A program made the position numbers and the translations under genes. This document shows, one piece after another, positions 5,463 through 5,566 of a stretch of DNA of 5,566 nt (its first letter is position 1; each line of letters begins with the position of its first letter). The notes below the pieces were generated by a model. The model had not been told where the DNA came from, did no database searches, and saw nothing but the letters and a program-made list of their open reading frames with translations. Source of the DNA: Pseudomonadota bacterium (lineage in GTDB: Bacteria; Desulfobacterota; JAPLJL01); NCBI GenBank assembly GCA_026388615.1, contig JAPLJL010000243.1, positions 1-5,566 on the forward strand, read 5' to 3'.

Positions 5463-5490
5463 GGTAAAAACCTCAAAATTTCCAGGAACT

Positions 5491-5566
5491 TTACTTGGCC
5501 TTGGCCAGTTCCTCATCGATCATCTGCTTGAAAACCTCATAGGGCTGCGCGCCCACCAGCCGCTTG
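5491..5566 (-). CDS. C-terminal end of a DsbA-type thioredoxin-fold protein (partial)
   Basis: The minus strand from the window edge to TAA 5493-5491 encodes 24 full codons, reading KRLVGAQPYEVFKQMIDEEL and then AKAK. The pattern '(N)G(r)..vGAQPyevFkqvIdeeL' is the usual last strand and helix of DsbA-family/thioredoxin_4 proteins, where a GAQP or G(A/V)xP turn precedes the final helix. The CxxC active site and any signal peptide would lie beyond the right edge. If correct, the protein is a periplasmic or membrane-anchored thiol-disulfide oxidoreductase. The strong terminator immediately downstream supports that this is a real gene end. The assignment rests on a short tail only. Confidence 0.7.
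   Translation of the reverse strand, partial: KRLVGAQPYEVFKQMIDEELAKAK

Noticed and set aside
5261..5476. Minus-strand small open frame over the palindromic element and terminator
   Set aside because: It crosses the terminator and the hairpins, has no ribosome binding site and no protein-like composition.

Overview
The window is GC-rich bacterial DNA with strong Shine-Dalgarno sites and tightly packed genes. The gene set is a thiolase with a DUF35 Zn-ribbon partner, a stand-alone response regulator fused to PilZ, and an EF-P of unusual type. It fits a Desulfobacterota (deltaproteobacterial) genome best. That assignment is an inference from gene content and style; no rRNA or marker phylogeny is available here.

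Layout. (1) Bases 1-1150, + strand: the C-terminal part of a thiolase-superfamily protein, then a DUF35 OB-fold/Zn-ribbon protein, closed by a near-perfect rho-independent terminator. (2) 1151-1406: no credible gene, but two diverged copies of a 60-bp repeat spaced 133 bp apart. (3) 1407-2240, - strand: an alpha/beta-hydrolase (lipase/esterase-like) with a clear Ser-Asp-His set. (4) 2241-2377: a divergent intergenic region with a GC-rich hairpin on the hydrolase side and an extended -10 promoter plus a tandem 10-mer on the other side. (5) 2378-4482, + strand: a tightly overlapping three-gene unit made of a CrtC/lipocalin-like gene broken by a single-base frameshift, a PaaI-type hotdog thioesterase, and a REC-PilZ response regulator. 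(6) 4621-5187: elongation factor P with a non-canonical loop. (7) 5188-5490: no gene. It holds a palindrome-rich element of about 149 bp bounded by imperfect inverted repeats, then a terminator pointing left. (8) 5491-5566, - strand: the last 24 codons of what looks like a DsbA-type thioredoxin-fold protein.

How the genes may work together. The thiolase and DUF35 proteins very probably form one acyl-CoA-processing enzyme. The three-gene unit links a lipid- or isoprenoid-type fold, an acyl-CoA thioesterase and a phosphorylation- and c-di-GMP-sensing protein by overlapping reading frames, which suggests co-expression. What they jointly do is not evident. The parts most worth a second look are the nested-palindrome element after efp, the EF-P loop, the His-to-Asn change in the thiolase motif, and the frameshift.
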